Positions 46,144-54,666 are shown, counted from the stretch's first letter. The stretch is DNA of 64,000 bases from Roseisolibacter agri (GCF_030159095.1 NZ_BRXS01000010.1:1-64000); one strand, 5' to 3'. Program-made: numbers and translations. Notes: a model not told the origin generated them from the letters alone.

Positions 46144-47551
46144 GACCGCGGCGGGGCTCGCGGCGCTGCTGGAGACGCAGCGCGCGGCCTTCGCCCGCGG
46201 GGCGCCGGACCACGATCGCCGCATCGCCGCGCTCGACACGCTGCGCGACGCGCTGCGCGAGCACCAGGACGCGCTGGTCGACGCGGTGTCCGAGGACTTC
46301 GGCGGCCGGGCCGCGGAGGAGACGCTCCTGCTGGAGCTCTTCCCGCTGCTGGCGGAGATCGCGCACGCGCGTCGCCACCTGAAGCGCTGGATGCGTCCGC
46401 GCACGGTGCGCCCCGCCTGGTACCTGCTGCCGGGCCGCGCCCGCGTCGTCTGGCAGCCGCTGGGCGTGGTGGGCGTGATGAGCGCGTGGAACTACCAGCT
46501 GCTGCTCTCGCTCTCGCCGCTGGTGGGCGCGCTGGCCGCCGGCAACCACGTGATCGTGAAGCCGTCCGAGGTCACGCCGCGCACCGCCGACCTGATCGCG
46601 CGCATCGTCGCCGAGCGGTTCCCGCGCGAGTACGTCGCGGGCGTGACGGGCGACGCGGACGTCGCGGCGGCGTTCTCCGCGCTCCCGTTCGACCACCTGA
46701 TCTTCACGGGCTCCACGCGCGTCGGGAAGCTGGTGATGCGCGCCGCGAGCGAGCACCTGGTGCCGGTGACGCTGGAGCTGGGCGGCAAGTCGCCGGTGAT
46801 CCTCCACCGCGACGCGCCGCTGGCGCGCGCGGCGGACCGCATCGTCACGGGGAAGCTGTACAACGCCGGGCAGACATGCGTCGCGCCCGACTACGCGCTG
46901 GTGCCGCGCGACCGCGTCGACGCGTTCGTGCAGGAGGTGCGGCGCGCGAGCGCGGCGCGCTATCCGCGCCTCGTCGCGACGCGCGACTACACGCGCATCG
47001 TCACGCGCCGCCACTGGGAGCGGCTGCAGGCGCTGGTGGACGACGCCCGCGCGCGCGGCGCGCGCGTCCAGACGGTGGACCCGGCGAGCGAGGCGTTCAC
47101 GCCCGAGAACCGCGTCTTCCCGCCGACGCTCGTCCTCGACGCGAGCGACGCGATGTCGGTGATGCAGGAGGAGATCTTCGGGCCGGTGCTGCCCGTCGTC
47201 CCGTACGACACGCTCGACGACGCGATCGCCTACGTCAACGCGCGCCCGCGCCCGCTCGCGCTGTACTACTTCGACGACGACCGGCGGCGCATCGACGACG
47301 TGCTGGCACGCACGACCTCCGGCACCGTGGCGGTCAACGACGTCGTCGTGCAGCTCGGGGTGAACGACCTGCCGTTCGGCGGGGTGGGTCCGAGCGGCAT
47401 GGGACAGTACCACGGCTTCGACGGCTTCCAGACCTTCTCCAAGAAGAAGGGCGTCTTCCTGCAGAGCCGCTTCGGCGGCGCCGGGCTGCTGGCGCCGCCG
47501 TACACGGGCCGCACGCGGGCGCTCATCCGGCGGCTGCTCCGAATGACCTGA
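46136..47551 (+). CDS. Aldehyde dehydrogenase (coniferyl-aldehyde dehydrogenase-like)
   Basis: 471 residues, the short class-3 form. Oxidises an aldehyde with NAD(P)+. Motifs: VVGVMSAWNYQLLLSLSPL, KPSEVTPRT, FTGSTRVGK, catalytic Glu in LELGGKSP and Cys in NAGQTCVAPDY, then EEIFGPVLPVV. The C-terminus is membrane-friendly (RTRALIRRLLRM), as in related fatty or coniferyl aldehyde enzymes. Substrate inferred only from similarity. Confidence 0.9.
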   Translation: MTETAAGLAALLETQRAAFARGAPDHDRRIAALDTLRDALREHQDALVDAVSEDFGGRAAEETLLLELFPLLAEIAHARRHLKRWMRPRTVRPAWYLLPGRARVVWQPLGVVGVMSAWNYQLLLSLSPLVGALAAGNHVIVKPSEVTPRTADLIARIVAERFPREYVAGVTGDADVAAAFSALPFDHLIFTGSTRVGKLVMRAASEHLVPVTLELGGKSPVILHRDAPLARAADRIVTGKLYNAGQTCVAPDYALVPRDRVDAFVQEVRRASAARYPRLVATRDYTRIVTRRHWERLQALVDDARARGARVQTVDPASEAFTPENRVFPPTLVLDASDAMSVMQEEIFGPVLPVVPYDTLDDAIAYVNARPRPLALYYFDDDRRRIDDVLARTTSGTVAVNDVVVQLGVNDLPFGGVGPSGMGQYHGFDGFQTFSKKKGVFLQSRFGGAGLLAPPYTGRTRALIRRLLRMT

Positions 47552-47617
47552 GCGGCGCCACCGGCGCCCGTGCGCCGGCCCTTCCGCGCCGCGCGCCCGG
47601 CTGTATCGTAGCGCGCC

Positions 47618-48808
47618 ATGGCCGCCCTCTTCTCGACGCACGCGCCGTCCGTCCTGATCGTCGGCGCCGGCGTGATCGGCGCCAGCGTCGCCTGGCACCT
47701 GGTCGCGCGCGGCGCGCGCGACGTCGTGCTGCTGGACGCGGGCGACGCGCCCGGCGCGGGCAGCACGGCGCGCGCGACCGGCGGCTTCCGCGTGCAGTTC
47801 GCGACCGCGCCCAACGTCATGCTGTCGCTGCTGGCGCGCGAGAAGCTGCGCCGCTTCGCCGACGACACGGGCGGCGACGCGGGCTATCGACCGGTGGGGT
47901 ACCTCTTCCTGGCGCACGACGCGGCCGCGCTGGCGGCGTTCCGCGACGCGCGCGCGGTGCAGCACGCGTGCGGCGCGCCGGAAACCATCGAGCTGACGCC
48001 CGCGCAGGCGGCCGCGATCAATCCGCACGTGGAGCTCGACGGCGCGGTGGGCGCGGCGTGGGGCCCGGCCGACGGCACCATCCGCCCGATGGGGATCCTG
48101 CGCGGCTACCTGGACGACGCGCAGCGGCGCGGCGCGCGCGTGCGCTGGGGCGCGCGCGTCGCGCACGTCGATCGCGCGGCCGACGGACGCATCGCCGCGG
48201 TGCACGCGGACGGCGAGCGGTGGACGCCCGACGTCGTCGTCAACGCGGCGGGCGCGTGGGCCGGCGCGCTGGCGCAGCGCTGCGGCGTGTCGCTGCCGGT
48301 GCGGCCCGTACGGCGGCAGATCGCGGTCTCACGGCCCGTGCCCGCGCCGCTCGACGACGGCTTCCCGATGACGATCTGGACGCGCGACGCCTTCCACCTG
48401 CGCGTGCGCGACGGCCGCGCGCTGCTCAACTGGCCGGTGGACACGCCCGGCGCGAACGGCGACGCGTGGGACCTGTCGCTGCACCGGCCGTGGCTCGACG
48501 CGGTGCGCGCCTTCACCGACGCGCGCGTGCCCGCGCTCCGCGGCGTGCCGCTGGACGACGCGGCGCACTGGGTCGGCCTCTACGAGATGTCGCCCGACAA
48601 GACGCTCATCCTCGGCGTCGACGACGCATGTCCGAACCTCGTGCTCGCGAACGGCAGCTCGGGGCACGGCGTGATGCACGCGCCCGCGATCGGGCAGCTG
48701 GTGGCGGAGCTGATCCTGGACGGCCGAACGGGCGCGCTCGACGCGCGCCCGTTCCGTCCGTCGCGGTTCGCCGAGGGCGACGCACTGCCCGTCAGCGACC
48801 TGCTGTAG
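47618..48808 (+). CDS. FAD-dependent oxidoreductase, DAO family
   Basis: 396 residues. FAD-binding VLIVGAGVIGASVAWHLVAR at the N-terminus, ARATGGFRVQFAT, VVNAAGAWAG and the C-terminal NGSSGHGVMHAPAIG are the D-amino-acid-oxidase/sarcosine-oxidase pattern. Oxidises an amine or amino acid. A weak TATCGTAG box six bases before the ATG may be the promoter. 66 bases after the aldehyde dehydrogenase; amine oxidation giving an aldehyde would fit, but this is inference. Confidence 0.9.
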   Translation: MAALFSTHAPSVLIVGAGVIGASVAWHLVARGARDVVLLDAGDAPGAGSTARATGGFRVQFATAPNVMLSLLAREKLRRFADDTGGDAGYRPVGYLFLAHDAAALAAFRDARAVQHACGAPETIELTPAQAAAINPHVELDGAVGAAWGPADGTIRPMGILRGYLDDAQRRGARVRWGARVAHVDRAADGRIAAVHADGERWTPDVVVNAAGAWAGALAQRCGVSLPVRPVRRQIAVSRPVPAPLDDGFPMTIWTRDAFHLRVRDGRALLNWPVDTPGANGDAWDLSLHRPWLDAVRAFTDARVPALRGVPLDDAAHWVGLYEMSPDKTLILGVDDACPNLVLANGSSGHGVMHAPAIGQLVAELILDGRTGALDARPFRPSRFAEGDALPVSDLL

Positions 48809-48814
48809 GCGCGT

Positions 48815-49288
48815 TCAGCGCGGCAGGTCGCGGTTGTACCACCAGAGCGCACGGTTGAGGGCGCGGTCGGCGATCTGTGCGCGCCAGCCGCCCACGAGCG
48901 ACATCCCGGCGCCGGCCACGAGCATGGTCGCGCGCGTGTTCGACAGCTCGACGCCATCGCGCGAGGCGTCGATCAGCGCCACCGCCCCCAGCACCGAGCC
49001 TGCGAGGAGCAGCACACCGGCCACGCCGGCCTCGCGGCGGTGGATGCGCGCCTCGGCCATCGCGCGCGGAGAGGTCGCGAGCGCGGAGTCGAGGCGGAAG
49101 CCCGCGAAGCCCTGGCGCGCCACCACCCGCCCATCGACGCCGGCGAGGATGCGCTGCGAGAAGAACACGCCCTCGCGGCGCAGCGCGCACGCGTCGTAGG
49201 TGCAGCCGCCGCCCGGCGCCTGCGCTCCGAGCGACGTCGAGGCGCCCGCGAGCGCGAGGGCGATGCCGAGGAGGCGCCGGCGGTCCAT
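48815..49288 (-). CDS. Small secreted membrane-associated protein
   Basis: 157 residues from ATG 49288. Signal peptide (about 1-22, ending LGAQ). Two Cys (GGCTYDACALRREGVFF) lie early in the mature part. A hydrophobic stretch (about 95-112, AGVLLLAGSVLGAVALI) and a second (about 122-135) could be membrane helices. C-terminus NRALWWYNRDLPR. No family recognised. Two bases after the ferredoxin reductase stop, so same transcript. Confidence 0.7.
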   Translation of the reverse strand: MDRRRLLGIALALAGASTSLGAQAPGGGCTYDACALRREGVFFSQRILAGVDGRVVARQGFAGFRLDSALATSPRAMAEARIHRREAGVAGVLLLAGSVLGAVALIDASRDGVELSNTRATMLVAGAGMSLVGGWRAQIADRALNRALWWYNRDLPR

Positions 49289-49290
49289 CG

Positions 49291-50331
49291 TCAGTCGTCC
49301 TTCTGCCCGAAGATCGCGAGGTTCGAGCTGTGGCCCGGCGTGACCTTCTTCTCGGGATAGATGTGGTGCACGGCCTGGTTGACGGCGATCGCGGCCTCCG
49401 AGAAGCCCGAGGCGATGAGCTTCAGCTTCCCGGGATAGGTCGTGATGTCGCCGGCGGCGTAGACGCCGTCGCGCCCCGTCTCCATCTGCGAGTTCACCAC
49501 GATCTCGTCCTTCTCCAGGCGCAGCCCCCACTCGGTGAGCGTGCCGAGGTCGCTCACGAAGCCGAGCATCGGCAGCACGACGTCGACCTCCAGCGGGAGC
49601 GTCTCCTTCGTCTTCGTCTGCCGCAGCACGACGTGCGTGAAGCGGTCGTCGCGCCCGTCGTGGCACTGGATCTCGTGCAGCTCGTGGAAGGTGTGCAGCG
49701 AGGCGCGGCCCGCGGCGACGTGCGCCTCGAACTCCGACACCGTCGCGCCGTGCGCGCGGAAGCGGTCGGTGCGATGCGCGAGCGCCACGTGCGACGCCTT
49801 GCCGACGAGCTGCGTGGCCCAGTCGAAGGCGCTGTCGCCGCCGCCGATGATGAGGACGCGCTGGCCGGCGTACGCGTCCGGATCGGTGACCACGTCGAAG
49901 ATCCCGCGGCCGTACCACGGCTCGGCGCACGCCTGCGGGAGGCGCCGCGGCGAGAACGCGCCGATGCCCGCGGCGACGACGATCGCGCGCGTCGGGAAGC
50001 GGTCGGTCTCGGTCACGAGCACGAGGTGCTTCCCGTCCGCGTCCTCGCCCTCCTCCAGCCCGACGACGCGCTGCCCGAGGTGCGCGGGGAAGTTCCAGCG
50101 CGCCTGCTGGTCGACGAGCTGCTTCACGAGGTCCTTGGCGAGGATCTGCGGGAAGCCGGCGACGTCGAAGATGTACTTCTCGGGATAGAGCGCGGTCAGC
50201 TGCCCGCCGAGCTGCGCGAGGGCGTCCACGACCTGCGCCGTGGCGCCGCGCATGCCGGCGTAGAAGGAGGCGAACAGGCCCGTGGGGCCGCCGCCGATGA
50301 TCGTGATGTCGACGATGGGATGGGTTGCCAT
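49291..50331 (-). CDS. Ferredoxin--NADP reductase, thioredoxin-reductase-like
   Basis: 346 residues from ATG 50331. FAD-binding TIIGGGPTGLFASFYAGMRG, NAD(P)-binding VLIIGGGDSAFDWA, and VYAAGDITTYPGKLKLIASG. No CxxC redox pair between the nucleotide domains, which separates this YumC-type reductase from thioredoxin reductase. Shuttles electrons between NADPH and ferredoxin in the cytoplasm. Preceded by a perfect TAGGTTTG box four bases upstream. Confidence 0.93.
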   Translation of the reverse strand: MATHPIVDITIIGGGPTGLFASFYAGMRGATAQVVDALAQLGGQLTALYPEKYIFDVAGFPQILAKDLVKQLVDQQARWNFPAHLGQRVVGLEEGEDADGKHLVLVTETDRFPTRAIVVAAGIGAFSPRRLPQACAEPWYGRGIFDVVTDPDAYAGQRVLIIGGGDSAFDWATQLVGKASHVALAHRTDRFRAHGATVSEFEAHVAAGRASLHTFHELHEIQCHDGRDDRFTHVVLRQTKTKETLPLEVDVVLPMLGFVSDLGTLTEWGLRLEKDEIVVNSQMETGRDGVYAAGDITTYPGKLKLIASGFSEAAIAVNQAVHHIYPEKKVTPGHSSNLAIFGQKDD

Positions 50332-50335
50332 GGGA

Positions 50336-50343
50336 CAAACCTA
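50336..50343 (-). promoter_or_regulatory. Perfect -7 box TAGGTTTG, leaderless promoter
   Basis: On the minus strand TAGGTTTG matches all six fixed positions of TAnnTTTG, then TCCC, then the ATG at 50331. The clearest case in the window of a Bacteroidetes-type promoter with the start codon at the expected transcription start. Confidence 0.75.
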
Positions 50344-50345
50344 AA

Positions 50346-50509
50346 ACGGCGGAGAACGGAAGGGCGGAGGACGGTGAAGCGGAAGACGGAAGGGCGTGAA
50401 ACGAGAGGGCGGACCCTCCAAGCTCGAAGCGTCGAGCCGAGGGGTCCGCCTTCTGGTATCACGCCCCACCGTCCTCCGCCCTTCCGTTCTCCGCCGTATC
50501 GTCCTCCGC
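50346..50509. repeat. Palindromic element, group D (D2), in a divergent promoter region
   Basis: Left arm 50346-50415, right arm 50441-50509. The outer stretch 50346-50376 pairs without mismatch to the complement in the right arm; the left arm then holds an extra GAAGCGGAAGACGGAA unit. The apical hairpin is GGACCCTCCAAGCTCG against CGAGCCGAGGGGTCC. The element fills the space between the -7 box of the reductase (50336-50343) and that of the adenosyltransferase (50510-50517), so both promoters have the same upstream sequence. Confidence 0.88.
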
Positions 50510-50517
50510 TACTTTGC
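50510..50517 (+). promoter_or_regulatory. Candidate -7 box TACTTTGC
   Basis: TACTTTGC lies six bases before the ATG of the adenosyltransferase and directly abuts palindrome D2. It matches TAnnTT plus a shifted G. Confidence 0.5.
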
Positions 50518-50523
50518 GACCCT

Positions 50524-51069
50524 ATGAAGATCTACACCCGGACCGGTGACACCGGTGGCACGGCGCTGTTCGGCGGCGGGCGCGTCTCCAAGGACCACCC
50601 GCGGGTCGAGGCCTACGGCGACGTGGACGAGCTCAATGCGGCGCTCGGGCTCGCGCGGGCGATCGAGCTGATGCCGCGCGTGGACGAGGTGCTGGTGCCG
50701 GTGCAGCGCGACCTGTTCGCGATCGGGGCGCTGCTGGCGACCCCCGACCACGCGAAGATGCGCGAGCAGCTGCAGAAGGCCCGCATCGACGACGAGCGGA
50801 TCGCGGAGCTGGAGCGGGCGATCGACGACTGCGAGCAGGAGCTGGAGCCGCTGCGGAGCTTCATCCTCCCGGGGGGAACGCCCAAGTCGGGGGCGCTGCA
50901 CGTGGCCCGCACGATCTGCCGCCGGGCGGAGCGGCGGGTGGTGACGCTGGCGCAGGAGGTCGAGCTGCCGGCGCTGGTCATCCAGTACCTGAACCGGCTC
51001 TCGGACCTGCTCTTCATGCTGGCGCGCGTGGCCAACCGGCGCGCCGGCGCGGGAGAGGTCACCTGGTGA
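50524..51069 (+). CDS. pduO: PduO-type cob(I)alamin adenosyltransferase
   Basis: 181 residues. Makes adenosylcobalamin from cob(I)alamin and ATP. N-terminal ATP loop KIYTRTGDTGGTALFGGGRV, then VEAYGDVDELNAALG, ILPGGTPKSGALHVARTICR with RRAERRVV, and LNRLSDLLFMLAR are diagnostic. Its stop overlaps the aroB start (GTGA). No other cobalamin gene or cobalamin riboswitch was seen. Confidence 0.95.
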   Translation: MKIYTRTGDTGGTALFGGGRVSKDHPRVEAYGDVDELNAALGLARAIELMPRVDEVLVPVQRDLFAIGALLATPDHAKMREQLQKARIDDERIAELERAIDDCEQELEPLRSFILPGGTPKSGALHVARTICRRAERRVVTLAQEVELPALVIQYLNRLSDLLFMLARVANRRAGAGEVTW

Positions 51070-52271
51070 GCGACGGCGGTCCGGGCGCCCCCGCGGCCCC
51101 CGGCCGGCACGTCCCGCCCCGAGCCGGCCTCTCCGACGCCGCGGAGGGGCGCCTCCCCTACCCGGTCTGGATCGGCGAGGGGGCCCTGGATGGCCTGGGC
51201 GCCATCGTCGCGGCGCACGCGCCGGCCCACCGGCTGGTCCTGATCACCGACACGACGGTCGCGGGGCTGCACGCCGACCGGGTCCGGGCCACGCTGGCGC
51301 CGATCGGCGAGCCGCTCGTGCTGCAGGTGCCGCCCGGCGAGTCCGAGAAGACGCGCGGGCGGTGGGCGGAGCTGACTGACGCGATGCTGGCCGCCGGCTG
51401 TGCACGGGACACGACAGTGATCGCCCTCGGGGGCGGCGTCGTGGGCGACCTGGCCGGCTTCGTGGCCGCGACCTTCATGCGGGGCGTGCCGGTCGTCCAG
51501 GTGCCGACCACCCTGCTGGCGATGGTGGACGCGTCCGTCGGCGGGAAGACGGCCGTGGACACGCCGGCCGGGAAGAACCTCGTCGGGGCCTTCCATCCCC
51601 CGGCGGCCGTCGTCATCGACTCGGCCGTGCTCGTCACCCTCCCGGGCGCCGACCTGCTGGCCGGAGCGGCCGAGTCCGTCAAGCATGGTGTGATCGCGGA
51701 CACGGCGTACTTTCACGCCGTCGCCGAGCTTCTGCCGAGCCTGTCACGCTGGCGGCCGGCGTCCACTGATGGACGTGACCGACCGGCGTGGCTGGCGTCC
51801 CTCACTGGGGTGGTCGCGCGCAGCGTGGCCATCAAGGCGTCCGTGGTCGCGCACGACGAGCGGGAGGGCGGCATGCGCAAGATCCTGAACTTCGGGCACA
51901 CCCTCGGGCACGCGCTCGAGTCCGAGAGCGGCTTCGCCCTGCGGCACGGTGAGGCGGTCGCGGCCGGCATGGCGCTCGAGGCGCGACTCGCCGAACGGCT
52001 GGGGCTGGCCGAGCCGGGCACCGCGACCACGGTGGCGGCGGCGCTCGACCGGGTGGGGCTCCCCAGCGGACGCCCGACCGCCCTCGACCCGGAGGCCGTG
52101 CTGGCGGCGACCCGCGGCGACAAGAAGTCGCGCGCCGGCGTCGTCGAGTACGCGCTGCCCAGGCGCATCGGGGCGATGGAGCCCGCGGGCGGCCGGTGGG
52201 CGGTGCCCGTGCCGGACGCGCTCGTGCGCGAGGTGCTGGCGCCGGCGTGGCACGCGGAGCGTCGCGCGTGA
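51066..52271 (+). CDS. aroB: 3-dehydroquinate synthase
   Basis: 401 residues from GTG 51066. Second step of the shikimate pathway, Zn2+ and NAD+ dependent. GGGVVGDLAGFVAATFMRGV, VPTTLLAMVDASVGGKTAVD, KNLVGAFHPP, ESVKHG (metal Glu), LNFGHTLGHALE (metal His) and HGEAVAAGM (metal His) are intact. An unstructured N-terminal extension of about 30 residues precedes the fold. Confidence 0.97.
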   Translation: MSDGGPGAPAAPGRHVPPRAGLSDAAEGRLPYPVWIGEGALDGLGAIVAAHAPAHRLVLITDTTVAGLHADRVRATLAPIGEPLVLQVPPGESEKTRGRWAELTDAMLAAGCARDTTVIALGGGVVGDLAGFVAATFMRGVPVVQVPTTLLAMVDASVGGKTAVDTPAGKNLVGAFHPPAAVVIDSAVLVTLPGADLLAGAAESVKHGVIADTAYFHAVAELLPSLSRWRPASTDGRDRPAWLASLTGVVARSVAIKASVVAHDEREGGMRKILNFGHTLGHALESESGFALRHGEAVAAGMALEARLAERLGLAEPGTATTVAAALDRVGLPSGRPTALDPEAVLAATRGDKKSRAGVVEYALPRRIGAMEPAGGRWAVPVPDALVREVLAPAWHAERRA

Positions 52272-53020
52272 GTCGTCCGGCCGCCGCGCCGGTCCCCGAC
52301 CGCCGCCGGGCGCGCGCCGGACGTCGCCGGCCGACGCTGGCCGGAGCGCTGGCGTGGATCGCCGTCGCCGGGCTGGCCGCGCTGGCGCAGCTGGGCGAGG
52401 GGCTGCGCGGGTCGGACGAGGAGGCGGAGACGCTGGCCACCGGGCTCGCGGTGGACTCCGCGGCGACCGACTCGACCGAGAGCGACACCGAGCGGCACGC
52501 GCCGGTGCTGGTCGTCGGCGACTGGCTGCACCACCCCGTGCACGTGAAGGCCGTCGCGCCCCCGGTGGTCGCCGTGAGGAAGGCCGCCGCCAGGCCCGGT
52601 GCCCGCGAGCTGCCCAAGCCGTTCGCCGCGCTCAAGCTGGCGTCGTCGGGGCTGATCATGCCGCGCCTGGCGCTGCCGCGGGTGCTCAGCCCGCGCCTCC
52701 CCGCGCTCCGGTCGCTGCTGACCCGGGCGCGGCCGGGCGAGGCGGTGCACGTGCGCCTGTCCGCCTACTGCCTGCGCGGCCGCACCCGGCGTGGGACGGT
52801 CGTCCGTCCCGGGATCATCGCCGCCGATCCGCGCGTCTTCCCGCTCGCCCGGCACGTCGAGCTGTACGCGGCGGGGCGCTACCTGGGCCGGTTCAAGGTC
52901 GAGGACACCGGGTCGGCCATCAAGGGCACGCGGATCGACATCTGGACGCCCGACTGCGGGGACGCGGTGCGGTTCGGGATGCGGGACGGGATCGCGCAGC
53001 TGGTGGGCGCGGGGGACTGA
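52268..53020 (+). CDS. Membrane-anchored 3D-domain protein
   Basis: 250 residues from GTG 52268, overlapping the aroB stop (GTGA). Basic N-terminus, one membrane helix (about 24-42), a long low-complexity linker, then a 3D (double-psi barrel) domain at about 160-245: SAYCLRGRTRRGTVVRPGII, AADPRVFPL, and VEDTGSAIKGTRIDIW with the three Asp that name the domain. Relatives include lytic transglycosylases (MltA/YuiC fold), so peptidoglycan cleavage is likely. Confidence 0.87.
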   Translation: MSRPAAAPVPDRRRARAGRRRPTLAGALAWIAVAGLAALAQLGEGLRGSDEEAETLATGLAVDSAATDSTESDTERHAPVLVVGDWLHHPVHVKAVAPPVVAVRKAAARPGARELPKPFAALKLASSGLIMPRLALPRVLSPRLPALRSLLTRARPGEAVHVRLSAYCLRGRTRRGTVVRPGIIAADPRVFPLARHVELYAAGRYLGRFKVEDTGSAIKGTRIDIWTPDCGDAVRFGMRDGIAQLVGAGD

Positions 53021-53099
53021 GACCGGCTGCGTGTGACGTACGGCGTGCTCCGTGGCGTGCACCGTCGCGCCGGCCCCGAACGGCATGCAAGGAGAAGTT

Positions 53100-53192
53100 C
53101 TGAAGAAGGTCTGATAACGACGGATCGCTCCGTGTGGCGGCGAGGAATGTCGCACTCCACCGGAGCCATCCGTCGTTATCCGATCTTCTCAG
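53100..53192. repeat. Intergenic palindromic element, group B-like (B4)
   Basis: Left arm 53100-53132 (CTGATAACGACGGATCGCTC core) pairs with right arm 53161-53192 (CCATCCGTCGTTATCCGATC). Head reads CTCCGTGTGGCGGCGAGG, sharing the directional motif with B1-B3. Lacks the long GGAT tandem and the outer GCGCGCC flank. In the 344-base gap 53021-53364; the remainder before 53364 shows only a GAGG ribosome site. Confidence 0.8.
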
Positions 53193-53364
53193 ACTTTCAT
53201 CCTTGCTGATGCAGTTCGCCGTTCAGGTCCAGCGCACCAACGTGTCCCGAGCGGCCGGTCACGCGGGACGCAGCGTTCTCGTCCGGCTGGCCCCGCACTT
53301 GCCCCTCGGGTACGCGTCCGGCCGCAGGGCCGCCTTCGCCCCCCGACCCGAGAGGATTCCCGGC

Positions 53365-53538
53365 ATGTCGTCCTTCGGCACCTACCTGACCGGCTTCCTG
53401 CTGGTGATCGTCGGCCTCGCGGTCGGCGCCTACCTGCTGAACGTGCCGCCGACCTGGATCGGCGTCGGCGTCATCGTGATGATCGGCATCGGCGTCCTGA
53501 CCGCGACGACCCGCACGCGCCCCAAGGACCCGGTCTGA
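53365..53538 (+). CDS. Two-helix membrane peptide
   Basis: 57 residues from ATG 53365 with AGAGG nine bases upstream. Two membrane helices (about 7-27, TGFLLVIVGLAVGAYLL, and 32-46, WIGVGVIVMIGIGVLT) and a short basic tail. The frame is open further upstream but only this part looks protein-like. Function unknown. Confidence 0.7.
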   Translation: MSSFGTYLTGFLLVIVGLAVGAYLLNVPPTWIGVGVIVMIGIGVLTATTRTRPKDPV

Positions 53539-53633
53539 CCCCTGGCGAGGACGCCCCGGCGGGCGCCTCGCGACCGCGCCCCGTCACGCCCGACCGCCCC
53601 GGCCTACCGCCGCGGCGGCGCGTGACATTTTTG

Positions 53634-53662
53634 TTGACGGGCTGCGTACCCAGCATTACCGT
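53634..53662 (+). promoter_or_regulatory. Candidate promoter of the sigma factor gene
   Basis: TTGACG (53634-53639), 17-base spacer, TACCGT (53657-53662), 81 bases before the ATG. The -35 follows an ATTTTTG run, rare in this GC-rich window. The better -35 and absence of TTTG set it apart from the leaderless-type boxes. Confidence 0.5.
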
Positions 53663-53743
53663 GGCGCCCTGCCACCCGCGAGGCCAGCGCGCGCGGGTCC
53701 ATTCCGCGCGCTTTTCCTTCCCGCGACACGGTACGGGGCGTCT

Positions 53744-54640
53744 ATGCAGCGAGCGACAGAGGGTCGGTCCACCAAGCAGTTCTTCCGTGCCTCCCCCTCC
53801 AGCGCCTTCGACCAGTACCTCCACGACATCCAGCGCCTCCCCCTCATCGAGGACCCGGAAGAGGAGCGCCGCCTCGCCCGCCTGGCCCAGAAGGGCGACC
53901 AGGTGGCGGCCGAGCGGCTGGTGACGGCCAACCTGCGGTTCGTCATCTCGTACGTGAAGAAGTACCAGGGCCACGGGCTCGAGCTGAGCGAGCTGGTGGC
54001 GATCGGGAACGAGGGGCTGCTCAAGGCGGTCCGGAAGTTCGATCCCGACCAGGGGGTGAAGTTCATCTCCTACGCGGTGTGGTGGGTCCGCCAGGCGGTC
54101 CTCAAGGCGCTGGCCGAGCAGACGCGCTCCGTGCGCATCCCGCTCAACCAGAACTCCGCGCTCATCCGCATGAGCCGCGCGGAGACGATCCTTGCCCAGG
54201 TCCTCCGGCGCGACCCGACCGACGAGGAGCTGGCGAAGCTGATCGAGGAGGAGCCGGAGGTCGTCCGCAGCGCGCGCCAGCTGAGCACGATCGAGGTCTC
54301 CCTCGACGCGCCCGTCGACCGCAGCGACCGCGACGCGAGCACCCTGGGCGAGCGCTTCGCGGACGAGGCCAGCGAGGACATCGAGGACGCGACGCACCAG
54401 AAGCTGATGCGCGAGTCGCTGCACAGCGCCCTCGCCCAGCACCTGACGCCGCGGGAGCGGAAGATCCTCGCGCTCTACTACGGCCTCGAGGAGGGGGCCG
54501 AGGAGATGACGCTGGAGCGCATCGGCGCGCTGATGGGCGTGACCCGCGAGCGCATCCGCCAGATCCGCGAGCGCGCCTTCGCGAAGCTGCGCGAGAGCGC
54601 GGACGGGACCGCCCTCGCCGGGTTCTGGCACGCGGCCTGA
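53744..54640 (+). CDS. Primary-type RNA polymerase sigma factor (short, region 1.1 absent)
   Basis: 298 residues. Region 1.2 (about 22-50, DQYLHDIQRLPLIEDPEEE), region 2 (NLRFVISYVKKYQGHGLELS, GLLKAVRKFDPDQGVKFISY, AVWWVRQAVLKAL), region 3 (about 135-210) and region 4 with TPRERKILALYYGLEEG and the helix-turn-helix MTLERIGALMGVTRERIRQI. Lacks region 1.1 and the long non-conserved insert of proteobacterial RpoD, so it resembles the about 290-residue housekeeping sigma of Bacteroidetes. It may read the TAnnTTTG boxes in this window; whether it is the main sigma or a paralogue cannot be told. Confidence 0.9.
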   Translation: MQRATEGRSTKQFFRASPSSAFDQYLHDIQRLPLIEDPEEERRLARLAQKGDQVAAERLVTANLRFVISYVKKYQGHGLELSELVAIGNEGLLKAVRKFDPDQGVKFISYAVWWVRQAVLKALAEQTRSVRIPLNQNSALIRMSRAETILAQVLRRDPTDEELAKLIEEEPEVVRSARQLSTIEVSLDAPVDRSDRDASTLGERFADEASEDIEDATHQKLMRESLHSALAQHLTPRERKILALYYGLEEGAEEMTLERIGALMGVTRERIRQIRERAFAKLRESADGTALAGFWHAA

Positions 54641-54666
54641 CCGCCGCGCGCACCGCGAGGACGTCA

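Noticed and set aside
49291-50331. Thioredoxin reductase
   Set aside because: The redox CxxC expected in the NADPH domain is absent; sequence order matches ferredoxin-NADP reductase of the YumC type.
50346-50509. D2 as an insertion-sequence remnant (MITE) with target duplication
   Set aside because: No flanking direct repeat was seen and its ends coincide with promoter boxes; the mobile-element label is not supported by this copy alone.
50510-50523. Cobalamin riboswitch before the adenosyltransferase gene
   Set aside because: The space upstream is fully taken by palindrome D2 and a -7 box; no B12-box sequence is present.
53200-53364. Possible tRNA or small RNA gene before the two-helix peptide
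   Set aside because: No acceptor/T-loop pattern (GGTTCGA) and no clear multi-stem fold by eye.
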